In this document: positions 40,459 to 48,477 of the stretch, one piece after another
How the letters are laid out: every line of letters starts with the position of its first letter
Position numbering within the stretch: the first letter of the stretch is position 1
Origin: DASUFE01 sp036274675
Lineage (GTDB): Bacteria > Pseudomonadota > Gammaproteobacteria > HTCC5015
Direction: 5' to 3'
DNA length: 50,745 nucleotides
Assembly (NCBI GenBank): GCA_036274675.1
Contig: DASUFE010000125.1
Coordinates: 1 to 50,745, forward strand
The notes under the pieces: generated by a model
What the model saw: the letters and a program-made list of their open reading frames with translations, nothing else
Told to the model about the DNA's origin: nothing
Database searches by the model: none
Position numbers and translations under genes: made by a program

Positions 40459-41692
40459 TCTGCGCGGGCTCCGGTATTTCGATGCGCGTACGCAACCACC
40501 ACAGCATGATAAGGCCGGGCAATGCCGTGATAAAGGTCACTATGAAAAGTCCCTGCCAGCCGATGGTTTCCGCCAGCCACGAGGCGGGCGGGCCGAGAAA
40601 GGTGCGCGGCACCAGTGCCAGCGCCGACAGCAGCGCGTATTGGGCCGCGCTGAAGCGCGCATTGCACAGCGACATGACAAAAGCGAGGAAGGCGACGGCT
40701 CCCATGCCGCCGACGAAATTGTCAAAACCGACCGCCAGTATCAGTACACCGACGTTTTTCCCGACCGTGGCCAGGGCCGCATAGGCAAGATTGGTTACTG
40801 CCTGCAGGATGCCGAAGATCATCAATGACTTCCATAGCGAGAGCCGCGCCAGCGCGGCGCCGCCGACCAGCGTACCGAGAAAGGTGGCGATCAGCAGCGT
40901 GGTCTTGGAGTATGCGCCCACTTCAAGCGCACTGAAACCCACGCCCTTGATCAGGAAGGTGGTCAGCAGTTTCAGCGCGAAGGCATCGCCGAGCTTGTAG
41001 AGCAGGATCAGGCCGAGCAGCAGCCAGGCCCCGCTGCGGCCGAAGAAATCGCGCAGCGGCCCGATTACCGCTTCGCTCAGCGTGCGCGGCGGCACCACCG
41101 CGCGCTCCGGTTCGGGCGCGCGCAGCGTCAACAGCACGGTCAACCCCATCACGAAGGCCATCGTGAAATAGGTGTTGCGCCAGCCGATGAAGTCGGAAAG
41201 GATCAGCGCGATGGAGCCGGACAGGAGCGCACCGATGCGGTAACCGAGCTGTGTCATCGCTGAGCCGGGGCCGCGTTCCTCGGGCCGCAGCACGTCGGTG
41301 CGGTAGGCATCGATCACCACGTCCTGCGAGGCGGACAGAAAGGCTGTCAGCAAGGCCAGCGCCGCGACGGCGTACAGACGTTCGTCGGGAGGATTTAAAC
41401 CCATCAGCGCAATGACGGCGGCGAGCGCCAGCTGTAACAGCAGGATCCAGCCGCGACGGCGTCCGAGCAGCGGCGGCGCGAAGCGATCCATCAGCGGCGC
41501 CCATAGAAACTTGAACGTGTAAGGGGCGGTGACGAGCGTCAGCCAGCCGATGGTTTCGATATCCACGCCAGTGGTCGCAGCCCAGGCCTGCAGCGTCGAA
41601 TCGGGCAGGTTGAGCGGCAGCCCGGAAGCGAAGCCGAGGGTAAGCGCAGCGGCGACGCGCGGATTGTTGATGATCGCGCGCAGGCGGCTCAC
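40448..41692 (-). CDS. ampG: AmpG-like muropeptide permease (MFS)
   Basis: Major-facilitator permease of 414 residues with about 12 membrane segments. AmpG-type motifs include GFASGLPLNLPDSTLQAW at the start, VTAPYTFKFLWAPLMDRF, RRRGWILL, SASQDVVIDAYRTDVLRPEERG and the second-half FDNFVGGMGAVAFLAFVMSLCN. AmpG imports anhydromuropeptides (GlcNAc-anhydroMurNAc peptides) for cell-wall recycling. It overlaps the xthA stop by 4 nt and the first esterase start by 11 nt. Having envelope esterases in the same unit may link them to wall turnover, which is inference. Confidence 0.9.
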   Translation of the reverse strand: MSRLRAIINNPRVAAALTLGFASGLPLNLPDSTLQAWAATTGVDIETIGWLTLVTAPYTFKFLWAPLMDRFAPPLLGRRRGWILLLQLALAAVIALMGLNPPDERLYAVAALALLTAFLSASQDVVIDAYRTDVLRPEERGPGSAMTQLGYRIGALLSGSIALILSDFIGWRNTYFTMAFVMGLTVLLTLRAPEPERAVVPPRTLSEAVIGPLRDFFGRSGAWLLLGLILLYKLGDAFALKLLTTFLIKGVGFSALEVGAYSKTTLLIATFLGTLVGGAALARLSLWKSLMIFGILQAVTNLAYAALATVGKNVGVLILAVGFDNFVGGMGAVAFLAFVMSLCNARFSAAQYALLSALALVPRTFLGPPASWLAETIGWQGLFIVTFITALPGLIMLWWLRTRIEIPEPAQNDG

Positions 41693-42471
41693 AACGCGAT
41701 CCCCGCGAGGTCGTATTCCATGATGAGCGGCGCATGATCCGAGAAGCGCTCCTCCTTATAGATGGAAGCGGAGCGGATGCGCTGCGCGAGGCCGGGCGTG
41801 ACGATGTGATAGTCGATGCGCCACCCGACGTTCTTCGCCCATGCCTGGCCGCGGTTCGACCACCAGGTGTACTGATCGGCGTCAGTGTTCACGACGCGAA
41901 AGGCGTCGATATAGCCGATCTCGTCGAAGATGCGCGTGAGCCAGGCGCGTTCTTCCGGCAGGAAGCCGGAGTTCTTCTGGTTGCCGCGCCAGTTCTTGAG
42001 ATCGATTTCCTTGTGCGCGATGTTCCAGTCGCCGCAGATAATGTATTCGCGGCCGCTTTTGCGTAAACGTTCCAGCAGCGGCAGGAAGAAATCGAGGAAA
42101 CGGAACTTGGAAGCCTGCCGGTGTTCGCCGGAAGAGCCCGAGGGCAGGTACACCGAAACCACCGACAGGCCCTTGAACTGCGCCTCGATGTAGCGGCCTT
42201 CGCCGTGAAATTCGGGTGACTCCTCGAGACCGTAGACGACGCGTTGCGGTTCGAGCCGGCTGTAAATGGCGACGCCGCTGTAGCCTTTTTTCTCGGCGCA
42301 ATGGAAATAGCAGTGATAGCCCTGCGGGTAGAACAGTTCGTCCAGCTGTTCTTCATGGGCCCGCGTCTCCTGCAGGCAGACCACGTCGGCATTCTGCATT
42401 GCAAGCCAGCCGAAGAGGCCCTTGCGCGCCGAAGCACGGATTCCGTTGACGTTAAGAGTGATGATTTTCAT
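41689..42471 (-). CDS. xthA: Exodeoxyribonuclease III (XthA/Crc family)
   Basis: AP endonuclease and 3'-5' exonuclease of 260 residues. All catalytic residues of the endonuclease/exonuclease/phosphatase fold are present: N7 and N9 in LNVNGIR, E35 in LQETR, YLPSGS, GDWN, WWSNRGQAWAKNVGWRIDY and SDH in FSDHAPLI. In Pseudomonas the corresponding gene beside pyrE encodes Crc, which has lost these residues. Here they are intact, so a working nuclease is expected. The gene diverges from pyrE across 108 bp and overlaps ampG by 4 nt. Confidence 0.92.
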   Translation of the reverse strand: MKIITLNVNGIRASARKGLFGWLAMQNADVVCLQETRAHEEQLDELFYPQGYHCYFHCAEKKGYSGVAIYSRLEPQRVVYGLEESPEFHGEGRYIEAQFKGLSVVSVYLPSGSSGEHRQASKFRFLDFFLPLLERLRKSGREYIICGDWNIAHKEIDLKNWRGNQKNSGFLPEERAWLTRIFDEIGYIDAFRVVNTDADQYTWWSNRGQAWAKNVGWRIDYHIVTPGLAQRIRSASIYKEERFSDHAPLIMEYDLAGIAL

Positions 42472-42579
42472 GGGCCGTCGGAATGTTAGCAGATTTGACG
42501 CAGGTATGTTGCCGGCCCCGGATATGCTAAGTTAGCGGCCTTCGACCGGTGTCTGGAAAGAGTTCCGTTGGCATATCCG

Positions 42580-43221
42580 ATGCATACTCATAAACATGCG
42601 TTCTTCGAATTCTGCATCCGTCAGGGTGTGCTGAAATTCGGCGATTTCGTCCTCAAGTCCGGGCGCAAGAGCCCCTATTTCTTCAATACCGGTCTCATCA
42701 GCAGCGGCGCCGCGCTCGCCGCGCTGGGCGGCTTTTACGCCAGTGCCATCGCCGAGTCCGGGTTGCGCTTCGATGTACTGTTCGGGCCGGCCTACAAAGG
42801 GATACCGTTAGCGGCGGCCGCGGCCATCGCGCTGGCGCAGCAGCACGGCCATGACGCGCCTTACGCCTTCAACCGCAAGGAAGCCAAGACGCACGGCGAA
42901 GGCGGCGAGATCGTCGGCGCCGCCTTGCGCGGCGGAGTACTCATCGTCGACGATGTGATTACCGCCGGCACCGCGGTCAATGAGAGCCTGGAACTGATCC
43001 GCCGTCACGGCGCCCGCCCGGCAGGAGTGGTTATTTCGCTGGACCGCCAGGAAAAGGGGCAGGGCTCCCGGTCCGCCATTCAGGAAATCGAGGCCGCGAA
43101 CGATATAAAGGTGATCAGTATCGCGACCCTGTCCGACCTGCTGGACTACATCGGCGGCAGCAAGCAGTTGCAAGCATATGCGGACAGCGTACAGCGTTAC
43201 CGCGAGGAATATGGCATTTAA
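42580..43221 (+). CDS. pyrE: Orotate phosphoribosyltransferase
   Basis: Transfers phosphoribose from PRPP to orotate in pyrimidine synthesis; cytosolic dimer. The ATG at 42580 gives 213 residues, the E. coli length, starting MHTHKHAFFEFCIRQGVLKFG. A TTG at 42568 with GGAAAGAG upstream would add four residues. Key motifs are KSGRKSPYFFNTGL, FGPAYKGIPLA, FNRKEAKTHGEGG (flexible catalytic loop) and the PRPP-binding VLIVDDVITAGTA. The position divergent from the xthA/crc-type gene is as in Pseudomonas. Confidence 0.96.
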   Translation: MHTHKHAFFEFCIRQGVLKFGDFVLKSGRKSPYFFNTGLISSGAALAALGGFYASAIAESGLRFDVLFGPAYKGIPLAAAAAIALAQQHGHDAPYAFNRKEAKTHGEGGEIVGAALRGGVLIVDDVITAGTAVNESLELIRRHGARPAGVVISLDRQEKGQGSRSAIQEIEAANDIKVISIATLSDLLDYIGGSKQLQAYADSVQRYREEYGI

Positions 43222-43249
43222 GGCGGCATCTGATTTATTCGGAAGCGAT

Positions 43250-43475
43250 GCGCCATTAGTTTTCAAACATGGTAAGTGTTTGAAAACTGAAGCAAAGCAC
43301 AAAACCGCCGGGAACGGTTTTGGTCCGGGCGCGCTGGGCGGAGCCCTGCGTAGGAACGGTCTGCCCGGCGGAATGCATATCCCGGACTTACCGCGTGCTT
43401 CGCGCACGGGGCGAGTATCAGGATGATACGAGCAAAAGTCCGCCTGCTGCGCGTGCTCTGACAATTCAGGAATGA
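43250..43475. repeat. Interspersed hairpin repeat, long copy B
   Basis: 226-bp element after pyrE, the inverted long version of the repeat at 31562-31652. Both termini match copy A: the TTTTCAAACA/TGTTTGAAAA hairpin (43260-43286) with AGCAAAGC on one side, and ACTTTTGCT-GCACGC-AATTCAGG (complement) on the other. The central GC-rich part is missing from copy A. The remaining 43476-43580 has an AGACT/AGTCT hairpin (43501-43513) followed by eight T (43520-43527), a possible terminator. Confidence 0.68.
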
Positions 43476-43580
43476 AATAATCAGAGCCGCCTTTAAAAAT
43501 AGACTTCTAGTCTTTAACCTTTTTTTTGACTATATACAGAAGACAGCACAACGAACGATCGAATAAAGCGGAGACTTATC

Positions 43581-44297
43581 ATGTTGAAGCGGCTTCATAT
43601 TATCCTGGCATTGACCTTGCTGACGCTGTCCCCGGCCTGGGGCGGCAAACTCTATAAGTGGACGGATGAAGAAGGCAATGTGCATTACAGCGACAAGCTG
43701 CCTCCGGAAGCCGTCGAACAGGCTCATCAGGAATTGAATTCGCAGGGTCTGGCCACCAAGAAAGTCAGTCGTGAAAAGACCAAGGAAGAAAAGGCCATGG
43801 AAGAAGCCGCCGCCGCCGCCGCCGAGGCGGAAAAAAAGAAGCTCGCCGAGGAAGCGGCCCAGCAGAAAGCGCGCGACGACCTTTTGCTGAGCACCTTTAC
43901 GACCGAGCGGGATCTGACACTGGCGCGTGACGACCGTCTCTCATCCATCGATTCAACCATCAATATGACCGTCAATAACAACGCCAGCATGGAACAGCAG
44001 GCGGAAGCGGTGCGCAAGCGTATCGAGAATTTGAAAAAGTCGAACAAGGAGGTTCCCGAAAACGTCACCAAGCAGCTCGAGAACATTCAAGGCCAGCTCG
44101 ACAAGAACAAGAGTTTCATACAGATCAAGCAGGACGAACGCAGGCAGCTTGAGGCGAAGTTCGATTCCGACCTCAAGCGCTACCGTGAATTGAAGGGCAT
44201 AACGGCGCCGGTAGAACAGCAGACCGCCGCCGGCACCCAGGTTTCGCCGCCGGCGCCGCCGCAAGCCACGGCCTCCGATACAGCGCAGAAGCCCTAG
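43581..44297 (+). CDS. DUF4124 protein with coiled coil
   Basis: Exported protein of 238 residues. GGAG lies 8 bases before the ATG and the signal peptide ends PAWG/GKLY. The DUF4124 domain (about 22-50, KLYKWTDEEGNVHYSDKLPPEA) is a short beta module common in gammaproteobacterial periplasmic proteins. It is followed by a long Ala/Glu/Lys coiled coil (about 60-215) and a Pro/Ala tail. Probably periplasmic, function unknown. It converges with argB across 84 bp that contain a fragment of the CGCAGAG repeat family. Confidence 0.85.
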   Translation: MLKRLHIILALTLLTLSPAWGGKLYKWTDEEGNVHYSDKLPPEAVEQAHQELNSQGLATKKVSREKTKEEKAMEEAAAAAAEAEKKKLAEEAAQQKARDDLLLSTFTTERDLTLARDDRLSSIDSTINMTVNNNASMEQQAEAVRKRIENLKKSNKEVPENVTKQLENIQGQLDKNKSFIQIKQDERRQLEAKFDSDLKRYRELKGITAPVEQQTAAGTQVSPPAPPQATASDTAQKP

Positions 44298-44381
44298 TCC
44301 GTCTGGCTACGCTGTCCCGCGGACTGCGGCGCTCTTTGGGAACCCCGCGAGCGCCTTGACGCGCTCTGCGAGAGATAAGGC
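44298..44381. repeat. Repeat fragment between convergent genes
   Basis: The 84-bp gap ends with GCTCTGCGAGAGA (about 44363-44375), matching the outer end of the 74-bp arm at 33201-33274. It sits 6 bp from the argB stop, the same placement against a stop codon seen for the other arms. Confidence 0.45.
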
Positions 44382-45257
44382 TCAACGGCTGATCAGTGTA
44401 CCCACGCCCTTATCGGTAAACAGTTCCAGCAACACTGCATGTTCGACGCGTCCGTCTATGATATGGGCGCTGCGCACGCCCGAGGCCACCGCATCCAGCG
44501 CGCAGCGCACCTTGGGCAGCATGCCGCCGTGGATAGTGCCGTCCTTGATCAGCTTTTCAACCGCCTCCTGTTTCACGCCTGTTATCAGTTTGCCTTCCTT
44601 GTCCAGCACGCCCGCGGTGTTGGTCAACAGCAGCAGTTTCTCCGCGTTCAGCACGGCGGCGATCTTGCCGGCGACCGTGTCGGCATTGATGTTATAGGAC
44701 ATGCCGTCCTCGCCGACGCCGATCGGCGCGATCACGGGGATGATCGAACCCTGATCCAGTATCTTCACGATGGAAGGATCGATGCTCTGCACCTCGCCGG
44801 TGTGGCCCATGTCGATCGCATTGCCGGTGGTTTTTCCCGTCATCAGAATCTTGCGCGCGCGGATCAGCTGGCCGTCCTTGCCGGTCAGGCCTACGGCCTT
44901 GCCGCCGTGACTGCTGATGAGATTGACGATATCCTTGTTGAGCAGGCCGCCCAGCACCATCTCGACCACGTCCATCGTCTCGCTGTCGGTGACGCGTACG
45001 CCATCGATGAACTGGCTTGTTTTGCCGATGCGCTCGAGCAGCTGGTTCACCTGTGGGCCGCCGCCATGCACGATCACCGGGTTGAGCCCGACCAGTTTCA
45101 TCAGCACGACGTCGCGGGCGAAGCCGCTCTTCAGGTGCGGTTCGGTCATGGCGTTGCCGCCGTACTTGATGACGAAGGTCTTGCCGGCGTGCTTCTGGAT
45201 GTATGGCAGCGCCTCGGTCAGGACCCGGGCGATCTGCGAGGAGGCGTTGTTATCCAT
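44382..45257 (-). CDS. argB: Acetylglutamate kinase
   Basis: Phosphorylates N-acetylglutamate with ATP, the second step of arginine synthesis; cytosolic. The 291-residue protein has the amino-acid-kinase motifs FVIKYGGNAM, VIVHGGGPQVNQLLERIG, TGKDGQLIRA, INADTVAGKIAAVL and GGMLPKVRCALDAVASGV. The N-terminal extension MDNNASSQIARVLTEALPYIQ is typical of the hexameric, arginine-inhibited form. It follows algC by 66 bp in the coaBC-dut-algC-argB order. Confidence 0.97.
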   Translation of the reverse strand: MDNNASSQIARVLTEALPYIQKHAGKTFVIKYGGNAMTEPHLKSGFARDVVLMKLVGLNPVIVHGGGPQVNQLLERIGKTSQFIDGVRVTDSETMDVVEMVLGGLLNKDIVNLISSHGGKAVGLTGKDGQLIRARKILMTGKTTGNAIDMGHTGEVQSIDPSIVKILDQGSIIPVIAPIGVGEDGMSYNINADTVAGKIAAVLNAEKLLLLTNTAGVLDKEGKLITGVKQEAVEKLIKDGTIHGGMLPKVRCALDAVASGVRSAHIIDGRVEHAVLLELFTDKGVGTLISR

Positions 45258-45323
45258 TCGATTTTCGTTCCCCCGCGTTTTACTTTGATGGTGCGCGTCC
45301 GGCGGGGCATTTTAAAAAGCCCG

Positions 45324-46697
45324 TCAGAACGGGATGGGGATTTTAGCATCGACTTTGCGCATTTGCTCGCGGAACGCGTTCTGTATGCGCTGCAGGCCGG
45401 CCTTGCTGTCCGCCTCGAAGCGCAGCACCAGGCTCGGCGTGGTGTTGGACGCGCGCACCAGGCCCCAGCCGTCCGCGAAGTCGGCGCGCAGGCCGTCGAT
45501 GGAGGTGATCTCGGCGCCGTCGAAATTGGCGGAACGGGTGAAGCTTTCGATGAATCGATAGTGCTCGCCTTCCTTGAGTTTGATATTCAGTTCAGGTGTG
45601 TTGACGCTGTTCGGCAGTGCGTCGAACACTTCCTGCGGGCTGCGCTGGTCCTTCGACAGCAGTTCCAGCAGACGCACCGCCGCGTACAGTCCGTCATCGA
45701 ATCCGTACCAGCGCTCCTTGAAAAAAATGTGCCCGCTCATCTCGCCGGCCAGCAGGGCGCCCGTTTCCTTCATCTTCGCCTTGATAAAGGAATGGCCCGT
45801 CTTGGACATAATCGGCTCGCCGCCGGCGTTTGCGATCGCCTGTTTCAGGTGCACTGAGCATTTGACGTCGAAGATGATGCGGCCTTTCGGGTTGCGCGAC
45901 AGGATGTCGCGGGTCAGCAGGATCATCATGCGGTCGGGCCAGATCACGTTGCCCTTGCTGTCGATCACACCGACGCGGTCGCCGTCGCCGTCGAAGGCCA
46001 GGCCGAGGTCCAGTTTTTGCTCCGCCACGGCATGGCGCAGGTCTTCCAGGTTCTCTTCCTTGCTCGGGTCGGGATGGTGGTTGGGGAAATTGCCGTCCAC
46101 TTCGGCATACATTTCCCGCGGTTTCTGGCCCAGGGCCTTGAACAGTTGCGGCGCCACCGCTCCCGCGGCACCGTTGCCGTAATCGACGGCAAATTTCAGC
46201 GGCCGCTCGATCTTCACATCGTTCGCGATGCGCTTGACGTAGGCTTCGAGGACGTTCTCCTGCTTATACGTTCCCTGGCCGCTGGTGAAACCCTGTTTTT
46301 CAATGCGCACGCGCAGCGCCTGTATTTCCTCTCCATGCAGCGTGGAGCCTGCCAGCATCATCTTGAGGCCGTTGTATTCCGGAGGGTTGTGGCTGCCGGT
46401 AATCATGATGCCGGTGCCGGTATTCAGATGGTGAGTGGCGAAGTACAGTACGGGCGTCGGCGCAAGCCCGATATCGATCACGTTGCAGCCGGAAGCCTGC
46501 AGGCCCTTTGCCAGCGCTTTCGCGAGCTCGGGACTGGAGAGCCGCCCGTCGCGGGCGATAACGACGGTGGTCTGGCGGTTCTCGATCGCGGCGGAACCGA
46601 AGGCCCAGCCGATAAGTTCGACGGTTTCCGGTGTCAGCACCGTGCTGACGATGCCGCGAATATCGTAGGCGCGAAAAATATCGGGTGAAACTTTCAT
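45324..46697 (-). CDS. algC: Phosphomannomutase/phosphoglucomutase
   Basis: Interconverts mannose or glucose 6- and 1-phosphates, supplying sugar nucleotides for exopolysaccharide and LPS. The 457-residue enzyme has the four-domain alpha-D-phosphohexomutase layout: catalytic phosphoserine Ser102 in MITGSHNP, metal loop DGDGDRVG (about 235-242), sugar loop GEMSGHIFF and the phosphate-binding loop RASNTTPSLVLRFE. MKVSPDIFRAYDIRGIV is the usual N-terminus. Placed between dut and argB as in Pseudomonas. Confidence 0.96.
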   Translation of the reverse strand: MKVSPDIFRAYDIRGIVSTVLTPETVELIGWAFGSAAIENRQTTVVIARDGRLSSPELAKALAKGLQASGCNVIDIGLAPTPVLYFATHHLNTGTGIMITGSHNPPEYNGLKMMLAGSTLHGEEIQALRVRIEKQGFTSGQGTYKQENVLEAYVKRIANDVKIERPLKFAVDYGNGAAGAVAPQLFKALGQKPREMYAEVDGNFPNHHPDPSKEENLEDLRHAVAEQKLDLGLAFDGDGDRVGVIDSKGNVIWPDRMMILLTRDILSRNPKGRIIFDVKCSVHLKQAIANAGGEPIMSKTGHSFIKAKMKETGALLAGEMSGHIFFKERWYGFDDGLYAAVRLLELLSKDQRSPQEVFDALPNSVNTPELNIKLKEGEHYRFIESFTRSANFDGAEITSIDGLRADFADGWGLVRASNTTPSLVLRFEADSKAGLQRIQNAFREQMRKVDAKIPIPF

Positions 46698-46746
46698 CTT
46701 TTATCCTTCAAGAGCAAAAAAGTTTGAGCGGGTTCTGTAAAGACAG

Positions 46747-47211
46747 TCAGTGCCGGCCGGAGGAGCCGAAGCCGCCGGCGCCGCGGTCGGAGGCGGCGAA
46801 ATCCTGCACGATATCGAACTCCGCCTGCACCACCGGCACCAGCACCAGTTGGGCGATGCGTTCGCCGGGCTGGATGGTAAATACATCCTTGCCCCGGTTC
46901 CAGCAGGAGACGAGTAATTGTCCCTGATAGTCGGAGTCGATCAAACCCACGAGGTTCCCGAGTACGATGCCGTGCTTGTGGCCGAGACCCGAGCGCGGCA
47001 GGATCACGGCCGCAAGGCCGGGGTCTTCTATATAGATCGCGATGCCAGTGGGGATCAGTTCGGCGGCGCCGGGGCTCAACTGCAACGGCCGGTCGAGACA
47101 GGCCCGCAGGTCCATGCCGGCGGAGCCGGCGGTGGCGTGTGCGGGTAGCGGGATTTCTTTGCCGATGCGTTGATCAAGAATTTTCAGTTGTACGCTTTTC
47201 TTTTTTTGCAT
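46747..47211 (-). CDS. dut: dUTP diphosphatase
   Basis: Trimeric dUTPase of 154 residues that hydrolyses dUTP to dUMP and PPi, keeping uracil out of DNA and feeding dTMP synthesis. All five motifs are visible: AGSAGMDLRA, PRSGLGHKHG, GLIDSDYQGQLLVS, RIAQLVLVP and the C-terminal RGAGGFGSSGRH. Its start lies 38 bp inside the coaBC end, so the two are translationally linked. algC follows after 49 bp. Confidence 0.97.
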   Translation of the reverse strand: MQKKKSVQLKILDQRIGKEIPLPAHATAGSAGMDLRACLDRPLQLSPGAAELIPTGIAIYIEDPGLAAVILPRSGLGHKHGIVLGNLVGLIDSDYQGQLLVSCWNRGKDVFTIQPGERIAQLVLVPVVQAEFDIVQDFAASDRGAGGFGSSGRH

Positions 47212-48415
47212 GGGGACGGATATGCACGGGGTAGAGTTTAGCCACCAGGGCGAGCAGTTGCCGCGCCAGTTTCGTCTTGGGCATCAGGCTGAATTCGCGT
47301 TCGCCCTCCGCCCAGAAAACCTGCAATGCATTGTCGTCCGCCGCGAAGCCCTTGCCGTGACCGACCAGGTTGGCGGCGATCATGTTGACGCCCTTCTGTT
47401 TGAGTTTGGCCAAAGCGTGCTCGCGCAGCCGGTCGGTCTCGGCGGCGAAGCCAAGGGTGAACGGGGCCTTGGGCAGCGCCGCGACGTCGGCCAGGATATC
47501 CGGATTGCGTACCAGTTTCAGTTCCAGAACGTCCGAATCCTTTTTCAGTTTCAGCACGTGCGGCTCGGCCAGGCGGTAATCGGCAACCGCCGCGCAGGCG
47601 ATGAAGATATCGCAGGCCTGCACCCGGTGCATCACCTCGGTGTGCATCTCCATGGCGGACTCAACATCGATGCGCTTTACGCCTTCGGGTACGGCCAGGG
47701 CGACCGGGCCGCTGATCAGCGTCACATCGGCGCCGGCTTCGACCGCTGCACTTGCCAGCGCATAACCCATCTTGCCCGAGCTGTAGTTGCTTAAGAAGCG
47801 CACCGGGTCGATGCTCTCACGCGTCGGTCCGGCCGTGATCAATACCTTGCGGCCGGAGAGGCTCAGCACGCTGAACAGTCCGTTGACGGCTTCGACCAGG
47901 GACAGCGGCTCCAGCATGCGCCCCTCGCCAACTTCGCCGCAGGCCTGCGCGCCGGCATCCGGCCCGATCACATGCACCTCGCGGCTCTTCAGTAATTTGA
48001 GATTTTCCTGGGTCGCCTCCTTGCTCCACATCACCCGGTTCATGGCCGGCGCGATCGCCAGTGGACAATCGGCGGCCAGGCACAGTGTGCTCAGCAGATC
48101 CTCGGCCAGGCCTTGCGCGAGTCGCGCCAAAGTGTGCGCGCTGCAAGGTGCGATCAGTATGGCGTCCGCCCAACGCGCCAGTTCGATATGGCCCATTGCG
48201 GCCTCGGCCTCGTTATCGAACAGATGGGTGCGTACCGGTTGGCCGGATACGGCCTGAAAGGTCAGGGGTCTTATGAATTCCTGCGCACCCGCGGTCATTA
48301 CGACCCGCACCTCGCAGCCGCGCTCGCGCAGGCGCCGCACCAGTTCGACGCTCTTGTAAGCGGCGATGCCGCCGGTGACGCCGAGGAGAATCCGCTTGTT
48401 CTGCAGGAGGTTCAT
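47174..48415 (-). CDS. coaBC: Bifunctional CoaBC (phosphopantothenoylcysteine synthase/decarboxylase)
   Basis: Makes 4'-phosphopantetheine for CoA in two steps. The N-terminal CoaC flavoprotein half (1-190) starts LLGVTGGIAAYKS. It has GHIELARWAD with the active His, the substrate-binding PAMN and ACGEVGEGRM with the catalytic Cys. The C-terminal CoaB half (190-400) has VLITAGPTRESIDPVRFLSNYSSGKMG, ACAAVADYR and the KLKK lysine cluster. 413 residues is the normal length. It appears to be the first gene of the coaBC-dut-algC-argB unit. Confidence 0.96.
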   Translation of the reverse strand: MNLLQNKRILLGVTGGIAAYKSVELVRRLRERGCEVRVVMTAGAQEFIRPLTFQAVSGQPVRTHLFDNEAEAAMGHIELARWADAILIAPCSAHTLARLAQGLAEDLLSTLCLAADCPLAIAPAMNRVMWSKEATQENLKLLKSREVHVIGPDAGAQACGEVGEGRMLEPLSLVEAVNGLFSVLSLSGRKVLITAGPTRESIDPVRFLSNYSSGKMGYALASAAVEAGADVTLISGPVALAVPEGVKRIDVESAMEMHTEVMHRVQACDIFIACAAVADYRLAEPHVLKLKKDSDVLELKLVRNPDILADVAALPKAPFTLGFAAETDRLREHALAKLKQKGVNMIAANLVGHGKGFAADDNALQVFWAEGEREFSLMPKTKLARQLLALVAKLYPVHIRPHAKKEKRTTENS

Positions 48416-48477
48416 TGCCCTGAAGTTTAGCAGAAGAACAGACAGTTAAGACTGAAGTATATTAAACACATATGTCT

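Noticed and set aside
41689..42471. Calling the exonuclease III gene crc
   Set aside because: All nuclease catalytic residues are present, unlike Pseudomonas Crc.
44439..45857. 472-residue plus-strand frame across argB and algC
   Set aside because: Spans two well-supported minus-strand genes and their gap; the translation has no recognisable domain.
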